64,000 bases of DNA from Hydractinia symbiolongicarpus (GCF_029227915.1 NC_079875.1:30697501-30761500); one strand, 5' to 3'; numbered from the stretch's first letter, positions 1 through 12,222 are shown. Made by a program: numbers and translations. The notes: generated by a model not told the origin, from the sequence alone.

Positions 1-175
1 TGATACAGAGTTCGCATAATAAACGATAGGTGATTTACCTCTCTTTATCTTTGTACGAATAACATTTGCTTTATAAACGTTTGTATTATCTTGAGATGCA
101 ACATCATTAAATGACAAGGTGTGAAAGATGCCAATTAAAGCAATTAAAACGACAATATTTCTCATGTTTATAAAG

Positions 176-1800
176 TTATTATTATTATTATTATTATTTA
201 ACGAATGTTTATACAGGATTTGCATGTCAGTATATAAAACACTGTTATAAATATGCGTCCTGAAAATAAAATGTTAAAAATATTAATATTCATTTAAAAT
301 GGTTATATACAATAGATAAAAAGTAAATATGTAATGTGAAGATTATGTATATTTGTACGGAATAAAATGAGAGACAAAAAGAGAGAAAGACTATATCGAG
401 AAAAACAGGGAAACAAACTAAGAAACTGTCACAAAACGGTGCACTATATAGAGTCCTCAGTTGAAAAAGAATGTAAACACAAAACTCAAAAAGATTGTGT
501 CAAAAGCTAAACCAGGCTGTATGGAAAACACACTCACAAATACACTTATCAAACAAAATGTGCTTGACACAAAGCTTTAAATTCCTCAAAAATTTCACAT
601 TGCCTAATTCCAATGGGTAAAGAGTTGAATAAACTCACACCCATTGAAAAGAAGCTTCCCTTTGCAAATTCTAATTTCACTTTAGGTATAAATAAAAGAA
701 AACCGTTGTTTCATGTTGTTCTTTGATGACGCTTCACAGTGAAGTAGTCTTGAAAGTTATCACAGACATTACCATCCAAACATTTTTTAACAAACAGCAC
801 AGCTCGTTTTTCAATTTCTTTTCTGATCTCAGGAACATTTTGTTGAGTCAGAATTCTAGCACGATTGTCAATGGATTCGAGTCTCTTTATTTGAGTATCA
901 CTGAATTTGAGCTGAACGTTACTGCAATAGGATAATCCTGGTAAAATAATAGCTGTGTAGATCTTTCTAACAGCATCCGCAGTAAGACCTTTTTGAGTGA
1001 ACTTAACAAACGTAGCTTGTTCGAAGCTCTTTTGTAAATCGTGTTGAAGTTTTCGTTCATGTTCAAAGATGGATCCAAAACAGTACCAAGATACTTATAA
1101 TGTGTAGTTGAAGATATTGGAACGTCATTGTAATATAAATTCATTTGTCGTGAATACATCGAGAGTCGTTTTTGAGTTCCAAATACCATTGACTCGGTCT
1201 TTCCTTTTCTGAGATTTATTACTAATTCGTTATCTTTGAGATATTCGGCTATCTTCTCGAGATCGTAATTGAACTTGTCTTCGATGTCTTGTAACCGTTT
1301 GCTCGCAAAATATAACACTGTGTCATCTGCAAACTCTATGACTTCAGAATATTTAACGCACTCTTCAAAGTCATTGAAATAAAGTAAAAACAAGATAGGT
1401 CCTAAGATGGATCCTTGTGGTACACCACAGACAATACTTTTCTCTTCGGATGCTACGTTGTTTACTACGCAATACTGCTTTCTATTGAAGAGGTAGTCTG
1501 AGAACCAATTCAAAGCAATTCCTTTAATACCATAAGAACATAATTTTGACAGTAATAATCCATGACTAAGAGTGTCAAATGCTTTTGACAAGTCAACAAA
1601 AATTGCACCAACTAGATTGCCACTGTCTACTTCTTTCCTGATGTTGTCCGTTAATAACGTAGTCGCCATCTCCGTTGATCGTTTTCGACGGTACCCAAAT
1701 TGATTTCGAGAAAGTAAGTTATTTGATTCTAGATAATCAATTAATTGGTGATGAACAGATATAAATGCCTGGTTTCTCCGTTCGATGTTATGAGAGAAAA
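176..1800 (-). mobile_element. 5'-truncated non-LTR retrotransposon (CR1/Jockey-like LINE), copy 1
   Basis: Minus-strand LINE copy. The 5' end is truncated: recognisable reverse transcriptase begins only at about 1760, so the endonuclease and fingers regions are missing. The 3' untranslated region follows the stop at 549-551 and ends in an (AAT)n tract at 176-199 (TTA repeats on the plus strand), the microsatellite tail typical of CR1/Jockey-type elements. Two further C-terminal fragments of related elements lie at 3636-3872 (plus) and 53128-53350 (minus). Confidence 0.85.
549..1770 (-). pseudogene. LINE ORF2 reverse transcriptase, frameshifted
   Basis: Reverse transcriptase that would copy element RNA at a nicked target. 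Visible in order on the minus strand: the palm segment FVDLSKAFDTLSH, the block GVPQGSILGPILFLLY, the catalytic FADDTVLYF, then KYLGTVLDP of the thumb. The main frame is open from 1876 to 887, but the stretch above about 1770 looks unrelated to RT. Near 945 homology moves to another frame, which holds the LPGLSYCSN segment and runs to a TGA at 711-713. The same frame then continues with the C-terminal motif FFSMGVSLFNSLP to a final stop at 549-551. One frameshift plus one nonsense codon make this an inactive copy. The family call is strong; the exact clade (CR1, Jockey or Rex-like) cannot be settled by eye. Confidence 0.88.
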
Positions 1801-2333
1801 AATGTGTTTTGAGTGTAAAAAAGATTTCTCCAACATGTAAGCAAAAAGTACATAACTTGAAAAAAAAAAAATTCAATATTCACCACAAAAAACAAGTCAA
1901 AACCATTAAGCATCACTAGTATAACCAGAACACGTCTGCTCTCTCCCAAAACGATTAGATTAATTATAGTATAAATGTCACAGTCGACTTTCGACACTTT
2001 AAAAAGCGGACACCTCTAGTTAACAAATAAAAAATAATAAAGGATAAGTTTTAAATACATCATACATTTTATTTAAAAAAGATTAGTCAGACTTACTTAA
2101 ACCAAGCCTGAAAGTCTTACGGTGGATCCAGCCTAGTGAAAGGGAAAAAAATTGTCAATCGTAGAAAAGAAGCTCTGTGAGAGCAATTTGAGAGCTGTAT
2201 TATAGATAAAAAACTCGCACGAATGCGTTTTCATGAAAAAGTGTAGTAGGTTGAGTCAAATTAGCGAGACTTGTTGCATCACGTAAAGGCGCGAAAAGAA
2301 ATTTATAACTTTAATAAATTCGTAGAAAAAACG

Positions 2334-2704
2334 TTATACATACGGAATAACATGGAACTGCTCAGCTGCTGCGGGTGCATTAGGAGGTGCTGGTGGTGCA
2401 GCTAATAGTGGTGGTGGCGGTAGCGTTCCAGTTAAAGGTCGTGGCGGTGGTGGTGCTTGCTCAGTTGGTGGTGCTGGCGCCAGTGATGCTGATAGCTCCC
2501 GTCGCTGGTGGTGGTGGTGGTGGTGGTGGTGGTGCTGGCGCTGGCGCCTGGTGGTGGTGCTTGCTCCGGTGGTTGTGGTGGCTCTGGTGCGGCTAGATGT
2601 GGGGGTGGTGATGGTGGTGGTGCTGGTGCAGCTGGTGGCTGCGGTATTGGTGGTGGTGGAACTCGGTTTACCCTCCTCCTCCGTCGCTCTCTCACATAAA
2701 CTGG
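2334..2704 (-). pseudogene. Proline-rich C-terminal exon, copy 1
   Basis: Read on the minus strand, an exon follows a possible acceptor (pyrimidine-rich tract then CAG) near 2705 and encodes PVYVRERRRRRVNRVPPP, then a Pro/Ala/Gln-rich stretch, and finally the C-terminus AEQFHVIPYV with its stop at 2334-2336. The second copy at 11670-11996 keeps the same tail with one change (Y for H), which argues for a once-real protein rather than a chance repeat ORF. In this copy expansion of a GGT/ACC triplet tract around 2507-2531 and indels throw the middle into a Thr frame, so the frame does not stay open to the tail. The very basic RERRRRR stretch could be a processing site. Function unknown; a secreted or structural low-complexity protein is possible. 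Confidence 0.45.
2507..2532. repeat. (GGT)n microsatellite
   Basis: About eight to nine uninterrupted GGT triplets inside the proline-rich exon (ACC/CCA on the coding strand). The homologous position of copy 2 (about 11820-11890) has shorter, interrupted runs, so the tract has expanded in this copy. Confidence 0.9.
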
Positions 2705-3116
2705 CTGGACATCATTTGGTTTACAAGAAAGAAATAATGTATATAATACATATTCTTTCTTTCCTTATTGAGTGCATCAAGATTCTTACAAAAATTCATT
2801 CACCCCACAATTTTGGGTTGAATGAAACAAATTATGTGTATTAAGTGTATTTCTGAGAATCAAACGCAAAAATAAAATTTGCTACAATATATGTACAACG
2901 CTTTTTTACAAAGATGCCTAACAAACTGAATAGTCTTTCGGATGCTAAATTCTACAATAACTCTTTTAGAAAAGCCAAAGTATAGCCTTGTTCAACAAAC
3001 GATCGCACAATATCACTACAAACTTAAGAACAGCTTAAATTTGTACAATTGTTTCAAGAAAAGTTGTTACTGAAAAAGATTGTGCTATCCTATTTTCAAA
3101 TAATAGTACCGATCCA

Positions 3117-3240
3117 CTCTCTTGACGGCTATTCTCGCATTCTAAATTGATAAAAATGTCGATAATATGGTAAAGAACTGTATGGAGAAAATAATTTTAT
3201 GTTACTTACCCTTCGGACGTTGGTGTATGCGCTGCATTTG
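3117..3240 (-). pseudogene. Upstream exon region of proline-rich gene copy 1
   Basis: Aligns with the two upstream exons of the second copy (12223-12251 and the 3' end of 12331-12494). On the minus strand a good donor, CGAAGG followed by GTAAGTAAC, is preserved near 3205-3215. The small exon near 3117-3146 keeps its ATTTAG acceptor but has lost the GTAAGT donor present in copy 2. The glutamine-rich part of the long exon is absent and is replaced by a different sequence with stops. This looks like a partial, decayed duplicate. Confidence 0.4.
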
Positions 3241-3433
3241 ATTTACGCGGACAGGTCCTGCTACGGAAACACAAAATACGTTATATAAAAGACGGGCGAC
3301 CCTGTGAGGTATGAACTTGTGAAAAAAAAGTTATGAAATAATTAAATAGTTTTAAAAGAAAGAACGACAGAAAAACTAAAAACGTCATTATTAATGTGCT
3401 ATATATAATGTTGACGCCAGCAAATATTATTAC

Positions 3434-3541
3434 CGTCACTATTATGCAGGCATGACTTTTGTTATGACAAGCATCATTCACACCAGTTTTTACCGCCACA
3501 ACACCGGGGCATTCATCTTTCCACCGGCAATCCATTCCCAT
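3434..3541 (-). pseudogene. Small Cys-containing first exon, copy 1
   Basis: Minus-strand exon beginning MGMDCRWKDECPG and ending before a plausible donor (GTAATAATA). It carries four cysteines (CRWKDEC ... CHNKSHAC). A second copy lies at 4920-5026. I do not recognise the domain. Both copies sit directly downstream of the same motif containing GGACAGGTCCTGC or a variant of it, so the duplicated block extends beyond the exon. No downstream exon could be identified, so a whole gene is not supported. Confidence 0.35.
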
Positions 3542-3635
3542 TTTAGCCCGACTTGAATAAGGTTAAGAAAAGAACTACGTTGGATATCCAAATTACGTAT
3601 GTTGTCTTCTCTTCAACGTTATCTCGACGATTCGT

Positions 3636-3872
3636 CAAAAAGAAAGATTTACAATGGAATGATTTTTCTTGCATAACATACAACTGTACGGTAAACAAAA
3701 CTCAAATATGCAAAATCTGATTTCTTTTCAATGGGTGTTACACTATACAACGAGCTACCATTTAATATTCGTAAAATTGAAAATTTTAATTTGTTTAGGA
3801 AAAATGTTTTAAAGATTTTTAACCTTTCATTTGATTTATATCCGATAGTCCCATACTCCATTTGATAGTACA
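3636..3872 (+). pseudogene. LINE ORF2 C-terminal fragment, copy 2
   Basis: Plus-strand reading gives LKYAKSDFFSMGVTLYNELP followed by NIRKIENFNLFRKNVL and a stop at about 3872. The FFSMGV(S/T)L(F/Y)N(S/E)LP motif is shared with the LINE at 549-1770 and marks the extreme C-terminus of ORF2 in CR1/Jockey-type elements. No RT domain precedes it, so this is a short 5'-truncated insertion. Confidence 0.75.
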
Positions 3873-4159
3873 TAGTGTTCTGTTTGATTTAACGTGCTTA
3901 TTTTTCCTGCGGAGACTTTACTTCAGTTGTGATACTTTATTTGTAGCATGTTAGACATTTGCTGTTTATTCTATCATCTCACACACAATCTGGCAGTTTT
4001 AGCTAATTTTAAGATTTTTTATCTAGTTTTATTTTTATTGCTTATATAATATATATTTTTACCTTACTATATTTTGATTTTTGTTTTGAAAGACAGGACG
4101 TTTGTTAATAGCAATATTATATATATTGAAATTCTATATCCTGTATAATAATTGTTTAT

Positions 4160-4246
4160 CAACTTATTACCGATTAGTAAAGCTGGAACCAACACTAGTA
4201 AAGGATTTTGAAATCTTTTATTATACATAAAATAATTTATTTATGT
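4160..4246. repeat. Direct repeat of about 85 bp (partner 5080-5164)
   Basis: Begins ATTACCGATTAGTAAA and ends ATAATTTATTT. The same sequence with a few substitutions is found at 5080-5164, about 920 bp away. Between the two lie the B1 fragment and the second copy of the small Cys exon. The pair records one of the local duplications that built this cluster. Confidence 0.8.
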
Positions 4247-4370
4247 TAATGAAAACACGAGGTAAGAGGTACGAAAAGAAAATTTACTTACCAAAGACTA
4301 TTAATTTATAGGTTAATTGTTTGAACAGTTCGAATTTGATACATAAAATTTAAAGGAATGTAGAATCTAG

Positions 4371-4680
4371 CACTTGCTAAGAGAAGTTTCCAGGATGACC
4401 GAAACTATGTAAAATAGAGTACTGAGAACGCCTTTGGTCCCATGTCTTTAGGCACAAGTGCTTTTTTCGTATCGTAGTGCTGTGGGAAAGAACTGCCATA
4501 CCTATGTCTGGATATAGAAAAGGTTAGGAATTCAGAAGTCACATTGGGCATCGGTAACGATGCCCCTGTTGAATCACCACCACGGTGTGAAAGTGTTCGA
4601 AATGGATGCAGTGCAGGAAGTAATAAGGTGAAATGTTAGGGAGGTTTTGTGTTGAAGCTGTGGCTATTTAACTAGCTCCA
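4371..4680 (+). pseudogene. Cys-rich/acidic module, fragment B1
   Basis: Homologous to 12966-13215. It starts with GCACTTGCTAAGAGAAGT, and its plus-strand reading includes a partial module, VESPPRCESVRNGCSAGSN, followed by a stop. It lacks the cysteine-rich end and acidic tail seen in copies B2 and B3. Probably a truncated pseudogene copy. Confidence 0.4.
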
Positions 4681-4919
4681 TAAAACGTGAAATGCAGTTT
4701 GGCTACAACAATATTCTTAAGCAATTACTGAACACGTTTTCTGCAAATAAAGTGGTTGGCAATTGTTTTAACTGCACAGGTACTGTTTGATTGACGCGGA
4801 CACGTCCTGCTACGGAAACACAAAATACGTTATATAAAAGACGGGCGACCCTCTGGAACTGACTAGTTTTTCTAAAAATTCAGAGAATATAAAATGCTGA
4901 CGCTAGCAAATATTATTAC

Positions 4920-5026
4920 CGTCACTATTATGCAGGCATGACTTTTTTATGACAAGCATCATTCACACCAGTTTTTACCGCCACAACACCGTTGCATTCA
5001 TCTTCCCACCGGCAATCCATTCCCAT
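4920..5026 (-). pseudogene. Small Cys-containing first exon, copy 2
   Basis: Reads MGMDCRWEDECNGVVAVK on the minus strand, like the copy at 3434-3541. A one-base deletion in the codons after ACHNK shifts the frame before the donor, so this copy is broken. Flanking sequence is also duplicated. Confidence 0.4.
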
Positions 5027-5079
5027 TTTAGTCCGACTTGAATAAGGTTAAGAACGTGTGGTGATACTTGATTTGGTCA

Positions 5080-5164
5080 ATTTATTACCGATTAGTAAAA
5101 CTGGAACCAACACTAGTTAAGAATTTTGAAATCTTTAATTGTACATAAAATAATTTATTTCAAC
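5080..5164. repeat. Direct repeat partner of 4160-4246
   Basis: Same roughly 85-bp sequence in the same orientation, with several substitutions and small indels. Confidence 0.8.
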
Positions 5165-6681
5165 ATTTACATACCAAAGACATTATCATTTTCAGCATCA
5201 TCGTCATCACTTTTTTTCTTCAATCCACCTTTTAAAGGACATTAATTGGAGTATTAACAAATCGGCTGATGGGGTGAAATCCCGCTTAACCAAATTGTAG
5301 CACGGTTTGTTTTTGAAAGTTAGAAGCACGCTTTTATAATACTGGAATACAGCACGGTTAATAATATTTGAATAAATAGGTCAACTTCATGCATTTTATT
5401 CCATTGAGTGTTAATATTATACAATCTTTGTTGGTAGACAAAGATTACATTAAATGTGAGTGTTGTACTACACTCCACCTCCTGTCTAGTACTCACACTT
5501 AAACTGGTGTTTGCGATTCTCTAAAAATCACTATGCGTTGTCTAAAAAGATTCTACATCGCAGAAAAAACTTTTTTCAATTGACCCGACGCGACTTTTAA
5601 TTATTTTGAACTTTAATTATTTTATTTTTCAGAACCAACGAAGTGTAATTGTTTGCTTTAAACGTCAATATACAAACTATCGATTATTTAAACTAAAAGT
5701 GTATACATCAGCACGATAACAAAAGGTTATTTATGTAAAAGTCAGTAAGAACAGAGTAATGGCAGTAATTTCCTTTAAAAACACTGCTTCGGGAAAATTG
5801 GGAATGGCGGGCTTCTTTGTCAGCCATAGGTTATTTTCTTTATAAATACGTAACATTTCCATAAGATACTGCGATAAATCAAAGTTCTAAAAAATTTTTT
5901 ATTAAATTAAGTACAGAATTTTATTTATATCAGTGGTAAATATATTTCTAGACATTTTTATGATTTATGATCGGAAGAAAAAAAAGTTGTTATTGGTTAT
6001 CTAAACAAAGTAATCTCCAACATCATCTCCTTCAATTCCCCAGTTGCAGGAAAACAAAAAGAATTTCCTCAGCTTTAGTTACATATTAATACATTGTTAG
6101 CATTTCTAACTACCACATACCATTTTCTTTTGGTGGCCTTTGCCAACCGGTAAGTCTGCGGCAGCAACACTGTCTCCGCTTCTTTCCTGGAAGAAATTGT
6201 GAATTATAAAACAAATGTAATTCACATGAAATTTAGAACTATAGAAAACTGATTATAAAATGAAAGTAACTTACATAAAATTTCACTTATCAAAAAACTT
6301 ATAAAGTTCTATTATATGCTTTCTATTATATTTTTCTTAGTTTTGGGTGGAATTGTTGATTCCATTTTATTTTTTGCTTTTGATAGATGAACCTTACTGT
6401 TGGGGTAGAATTCTTTTGAGGCTCCTTCGAGCTTAGGGGTGGGAGGGGATGATATTTATACCACCCCCATGGAAGTTTTTAGCAATTACTTTTTTTAGGT
6501 CTCCTTTTTACAAAATTTTTCTGATCTAATATTTCTTTTCACTATTCCACTGTTTTTTGTAATACAAAAAGCAAAGAAACCCCTTGATTTATTATCACCA
6601 AGTATTCTTTAAAATTTCTCCCATGTCTGAAACTGTTTAATTAACTTTCACAGAAAGACAGTCAATACCATTTAATCACTA
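5165..6681. other. Non-coding stretch
   Basis: No coding segment that I can support. A short TCATC-rich patch near 5190-5215 resembles a LINE microsatellite tail. Imperfect inverted arms with GTGAGT and ACTCACAC lie near 5455-5502. The remainder is unremarkable AT-rich sequence. Confidence 0.5.
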
Positions 6682-6900
6682 ATGACAGCATTAAGTAGGC
6701 TGATAAGTACAGCTAAACTAAAGTTGCCACGTTTGCCAATGTACATAAAACTAGTTAAAGCTAATGAATGGTTTTCTATAACTAGTGAAGAACGGGAACA
6801 TTTTTTGTACTCCAAATCAAAATTTCGAGTTAAAGAAATTTTAACTAACCATCCTCCTAGCAATGACGACACCGCCATCCCCACGGTCTTCGCTTTTTAA
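6682..6900 (+). CDS. Unrecognised 72-aa ORF
   Basis: An ATG-initiated open frame encoding a hydrophilic protein starting MTALSRLISTAKLKLPRLP and ending in a TAA. Composition is balanced (Lys, Glu, Thr, Pro), unlike most chance ORFs here, which are rich in Phe, Leu and Ile. I see no domain, neighbour or splice partner to support it, and an overlapping minus-strand frame is equally long. It could be an exon or transposon remnant, or chance. Confidence 0.2.
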   Translation: MTALSRLISTAKLKLPRLPMYIKLVKANEWFSITSEEREHFLYSKSKFRVKEILTNHPPSNDDTAIPTVFAF

Positions 6901-9900
6901 AGAAGTAATTCATCTGTACATCTAAATAAGTAAAGGGAAAATGTTAAAGCATATTCATTCGTTACAAATTACATTATCCGCGTCGTTAAATTCTCATGAG
7001 GAAGATGTTGCTCTCCACCGTCGAGAATGTTCAGTTCCCTTGTGACTCCATAGAGATTTATAACGCATTGGAAAGTCATTTAATTCGATTATACAAAATA
7101 GGGAAATTAATTATGATTTAAATTGAACAGTAACATATATTAGTTTTTCTTGTGGCAACTTTATTTGCAGTTAAACGAGGAATGTTTTAACTAGATTGAA
7201 TAATATATCGAGCATAAAAAATAAAATGATAAACATACACTAATTATCGCACTTAAAAGCTTTTTTCCAGCCGCTGAGCGATAACTACTACAAACCAAAT
7301 TATGAGATTTTAACTTTAATTCTGATCTCCTTGTCCGCCTGGTTAGTGAAATATTAATTTATTTTATTATGCTCTTAGAGATTATTGTATACTCCTGAAA
7401 CTTGCATAATTTCTTTCCAAATTCTTGGACTGTTAAAATTTTGACTGACAAACGCTTACAGTTTTAACTTTTTTGGATTTTCAACCTACGTTTTACATAA
7501 AAGTATACTATCAAAATACAGTGTGGCTTTCTTATTATGAAGAAAACATGCCAAATTTTAGAAACCTACTTCTTCATCTTCATCTGTTTTAATTTTAAAA
7601 AAAATCAACAAAGAAATCATTTTTAAAGTGGATTTATGTTGCATTTCTTCTCTAGTTGCTGTAATAGTGAACATGGAAAAGGTGTAGCTATTATGTTTCG
7701 GTGATTTTGATTACTTGTCTCCACACAAGTCTAAAAGCATGTACTTGTGGGAGTCCTTTTTAAGCCACACTGTTTCATTTTTATATTTTTTGTTAACTGC
7801 GTAAAACTTTTGGCCTTAAATAAATGCATCTTGCTCAGATGTTATTCCAAAGGTGACGCTCAAATGTGATTTGGAATGTCTATTTTGACCAAACATCGAT
7901 TTCAACCCATATTTAGGTCAAGAAACTTTTCTTATAACTTCCTAAGTATACTGTTTTGCGGGTGTAAACCTTTAAACTTTCTGTTATATCTAGCTATGAC
8001 AATAAAAGTTTTAGTAGGAGATCAATTTTATTTTATGAAGACAAAAGAATAGAATTGTATATAAAAAGTTTCATTACTAACTTGAAAGTCAAATTTCATA
8101 GTTGGGAATAGATGGTGACGTCATTATTTTGGCTTATGTCTCATATCTTAGGATTAAAAAACCAAATTAAATCAATTGATTGTAACGTGCTTGATAAGGT
8201 TTAAAAAAATTGTGTGACTGATTTGTGGCTAAATAGGAACTAGAGGGAGAGTATTATCAATTGGTGAAATGCATTTTTCTAGTAAAAAAAAGATAGAAAC
8301 AAATTATTTGCATTGTTGTATATCATAGTCGTCAGAGTTCTGTATTTACCACTTGCTCCTAACGGGTTATTTGGATGTTAAATTTCATAATAGGGCGTTT
8401 AAGCTAACGGTTTTTTTGAGATAAAATAGGTTTAGCTTTTGGATTTATGGCATTGTTGACGAAAAACTTTTGATCGATTAATGAAATACGATTTTTATCC
8501 GTAAACCATTAAATACTTTCGTCGCAAATTAATAAACTGGCTAAGTTGTTTAACTACTTCAGAACTTTAGTATACTCTCCTAAGACAACACCTTTATATG
8601 GCGACAAGATAAGTAGATATTGCTGTTGCTATGTAGTTCATTTAAATTTTGGTCCAGAATAAGAAATGTTGCCCATTTTTCACTGGTCCACCATACAAAA
8701 CAAGTTGGAACGTATTTTGAATTTCAAAATAATAATTTAAATAAAAAATGTTTTTCTATAACTATTTTGGAGTGTACTAAGTTTGAAATGCAACTAAATT
8801 GCAACGTCGACAGCCGAAGCTAGCTAACAAGTTTAAAGGATGGTTTTTTTCAAAAGTTTTTAAGAAATAGAGGTATCTTACTATGCAAAACGGTTTGATG
8901 AGATATAGAGTATACAATTTATAACTCTTTGTAACCAGAAGATATAAAATAATTATTCTCCTTACTAAAAAACGTGGAATTTTTTTTACATTTTTATAAA
9001 GAAACATCTTGAGTTCCAGTTATACTTTCCCAAAACTTATTAGAAGATATAAAACAAATATGGACAAATATAATATGTTAAAACTCAAAAAATCAAGACA
9101 ATTAAAAATTGATTTTCATAATGAATAAAGACCTCAAAAATTAATTACAGAACTTTCTTGATCTTAAGCCACTTTTTCCCTGTTCCAAATTTCGTTTTTT
9201 GACATTTTTTGTGTTCTCACCTTTGACAACTCAGGTACAAATTTTAAATAATATAGTTTGTCATAACAATATAACTGAGACACGAATATCATAAGCCAGT
9301 GTATTTTTTTGTCGAATTAAAAATAAAAAAACACTCGAAGTTCAAACTTTTTTTTGGAGTAAAATGATCTTAAGAAAGTAATGTCAATGCATCCTGTATC
9401 TGAGAAGGAAAGAGAACCCGGATTTAAAGCATTAGAATTACTTTCGTTTTTATTGTTTAGATAATAAATCAAAAGCTTGTTTTCTCGACCGATTTCTCGT
9501 CCTAAAAAATTTTATTAACAATTTGTTAACAATTGATATCAAATGGGTTATTTAAAATGTTGAAGACAACCTTTTGTACAGAAAATTTTCACCATTTTTA
9601 GTTAATAGTCGTAAATTTACCGATTTTGATAATAGAACGAGAAAAAATTATCCCCTTCCCCTTTACCTTCTCTCCCTTCTTAGAAATAGTGACAGCTAAG
9701 GCAAGTAAACAATATTTAACATGATTAGAACAGAATACATTAATTACTTTTTGACTGAAAAAATCTTCAATATGTTAATACAACAAAAACAATAATTAAA
9801 GCATTCCTCTGTATGTGTGTTGCCATCTGTCATAAACGGTAATTAGATATAATGTAAATGCAATGCATGATCTTTGCAATGTCATGAAGTTCTGACGGAG

Positions 9901-10212
9901 ATAGGTAAAACAGCAATCAGTTTGAATAGGACAGCAGGATTAAAGTGATAAGCAACTCAGTGTTGCGTAAACTAGACATGTTAGACATCTGCTTGCAAAA
10001 ACCTGCATAGTGGATGTGTATGAATTTCTTACTACAAACTCTTGAACAAAGGAAAACATTTGTACTACAGTATAAAACTTTACGTAAGGATGCGTACTTT
10101 CTCAAACATAAAAACAAATTGGAAGGTATTAGTAAAACATCCAATAGCACTCAAAGTAAAGCAAGAAAAAAATATAAACCACCATTCCTTATTATCCAAA
10201 TTTATAAATGAT
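6901..10212. other. Long non-coding stretch
   Basis: About 3.3 kb of AT-rich sequence with only short chance frames. I see no domain motif, no convincing exon with splice sites, no RNA gene and no terminal repeats. It may be an intergenic region or large intron. Confidence 0.5.
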
Positions 10213-10239
10213 TTACCGCCTCCAAAATTCATTGACCCA

Positions 10240-10905
10240 TTCACGCAGGTCCCTTAATGCTTGACCAACCGACCAAGCATTATCATGGGGAACCCGACGC
10301 GAAGGAGGCAATGGATTTTGAAGAACAATATTGGAACGGTGGTGTGGGAGTGGACGGGTACAATGTGTGTGCGTATAGAACGGCGAGGAACTATAACAGA
10401 CGATAAAGAACGTGTAGAGGATGGCTGTGTTTGCAAAGGTGATCGGCGGCGGCATCGATATCGATGCCATTGTTGAATCACCACCACCGTGTGAAAGAAT
10501 TCGAAATGAACGCAGTGCAGGAAGTAATAGGGTGGAATGTTGTGAAGAAATTGTGGGTGGACGTAAGGGTGAATATGAAGGCGAATATGCATGGTGTCGT
10601 AAGTATGGATGTAATTGTGGACGGTGAGAAGACTGACGCAACGTAGATGAAGACAAGGACAACAACGACACAGAAGGATGAAAAAGTGGATTAAGAAGTG
10701 GATGAAGGTGTTTAAAGAAGTGAGAAATGCAAAGAAGAAGGTAAAGACGAGGACAATGAGGACGGTAAGGAAGGGGCAGAGGAAGACAAAGAAATTGCAG
10801 ACGAGGAAGACGAGAAGGTGGAGGATGAGGAGGCAGAACATCAAATAGAAACAGATCGTAGGCGTACCCTGGTTTCATACCTCCGTTGAAAGTCTTGCTC
10901 CATTG
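10240..10905 (+). pseudogene. Cys-rich/acidic module, copy B2
   Basis: The best preserved of three copies. One plus-strand frame is open from about 10421 and reads VESPPPCERIRNERSAGSN, then VECCEEIVGG, and ends WCRKYGCNCGR with a stop near 10625. After it, in a different frame, an acidic stretch of Glu/Asp/Lys runs to RRRTLVSYLR and a stop near 10888, interrupted by several stops. Copy B3 (12966-13580) keeps the acidic part open over a longer span but has a stop inside the Cys part. The two halves may be separate exons or frames split by decay. No family recognised. The minus-strand frames over the same region are not conserved between copies and are treated as shadows. Confidence 0.4.
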
Positions 10906-10979
10906 CTTAAGTAAGAAAAAGGAAATATCAGTTTAAAGCAATTTTTTCTGCCTGGAGCATGTAATTGACATTCAAGTAA

Positions 10980-11330
10980 CTTTTAACTGGCGTGCATAGG
11001 GACTGTTATTTGTAGCTATTACGGCATCATACGCTTTTAATCAAATTAATAGTCCTCGTAAAGTGAATTTTATTACATCATGCAAAGTAATGGGCAAGGT
11101 TTCAAGAAATAGTAATGAAAGAAATATGTATGACTTTTCTGGAATTATTCGCACAAGAGAGATATTTTCGTGTCTTCCTTTCGTCTATAAATGGGAAGTC
11201 CACTTCAATCACAAAGCAACACATATTCTATGCGGTCACTCCTCAAAGAGACAAATCTCCACTGTTCTACCGATTTGCTAAGAGATTGAAATTGATTTTC
11301 GTCAGTAACGCCGTTAAAAAATGCTAAACT
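10980..11330. repeat. Duplicated non-coding block D, copy 1
   Basis: Aligns with 13680-14030, beginning near GGCGTGCATAGGGACTG and ending at CTACCGATTTGCTAA. Together with the Cys-rich/acidic module just upstream it forms one duplicated segment (about 10440-11290 against 13110-14030). No open frame is shared by the two copies. Confidence 0.75.
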
Positions 11331-11669
11331 AAGGATGTTCATAAAAATCTGAGAGTCATGAATCCCTTCTTTCGCGACGTTGTTAATTAAATGTACCTTA
11401 ACACGAGTCTCCAATGCACGAATCCGATCCTTCCTTGCATCCAGGTACCTCCTGAACCATAACGGTGTGCGCTAAATAATAAAGGATAAGTTTTAAATAC
11501 ATCATACATTTTATTTATTATTAAATATTTATTATTAAATAAATATTTATTATTATTAAACTTACTTGTGTAGTAGGTTGAGTCAAATTAGCGAGACTGG
11601 TTTCATCACGTAAATCACGTAAACGCGCGAAAAGAAATTCCTAATTTTGATAAATTCGCAGAAAAAACG

Positions 11670-11996
11670 TTATACATACGGAATAACATAGAACTGCTCA
11701 GCTGCTGCGGGTGCATCAGGAGCTGCAGGTGGTGCAGCTAATGGTGGTGGTGGCGGTAGCGGTGGTCCAGGTAAAGTTGGTGGTGCTGGCGCCAGTGGTG
11801 GTGATGGCTTCCGTGGTGGTGCTGGCTCCGGTGGTGGTGGTGGTGCTGGCACTGGTGGTGGTGCTTGCTCCGGTGGTGGTGGTGGCTCTGGTGTAGCAGG
11901 ATGTGGGGGTGGTGATGGTGGAGCTGGTGGCTGCGGTAGTGGTGCTGATGGATCTCGGTTTACCCTCCTCCTCCGTCACTCTCTCACATAAACTGG
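11670..11996 (-). pseudogene. Proline-rich C-terminal exon, copy 2
   Basis: On the minus strand, after a possible CAG acceptor at about 11997, the exon reads PVYVRE, a TGA stop at 11976-11978, then RRRRVNRDPSAPLPQPP and an uninterrupted Pro-rich stretch ending AEQFYVIPYV with its stop at 11670-11672. Apart from the single TGA the proline frame is open over about 100 codons. In copy 1 the TGA is CGA (Arg) but the proline tract is frameshifted, so each copy is broken at a different place. The overlapping Thr-rich frame (11716-11979) is the frame reached through the upstream 29-nt exon, so which frame was used is not fully settled. Confidence 0.45.
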
Positions 11997-12222
11997 CTGG
12001 CCATCATTTGGTGTACAAGAAAGAAATAAAAACTGAATAGTCCTTCTGCTTTTGAATATTGGTAAGCGACTGCTTGCTGAAGCATGTTCTTTATTTAATG
12101 TGGTTAGTTTTTTCAAATACTAGTACAAGACGATTTCTGAGGTAAGAAAGTTGGATACTTTATTTAAAGCATGCATTGGCGGATGAGTGGCTGACATAAA
12201 AAAATATATAGCAAGAAAAATA

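Noticed and set aside
2387-2844. Several Val/Gly-rich plus-strand frames in the GGT repeat region
   Set aside because: Triplet repeats are open in most frames. Only the minus-strand frame ending AEQF(Y/H)VIPYV is conserved between the two copies.
10213-10878. Long minus-strand frames of 221 and 196 codons
   Set aside because: They are complements of an acidic plus-strand segment. Their frames are not conserved in the duplicate at 12966-13580, and composition is Leu/Phe/His/Ser-rich as expected for a shadow.
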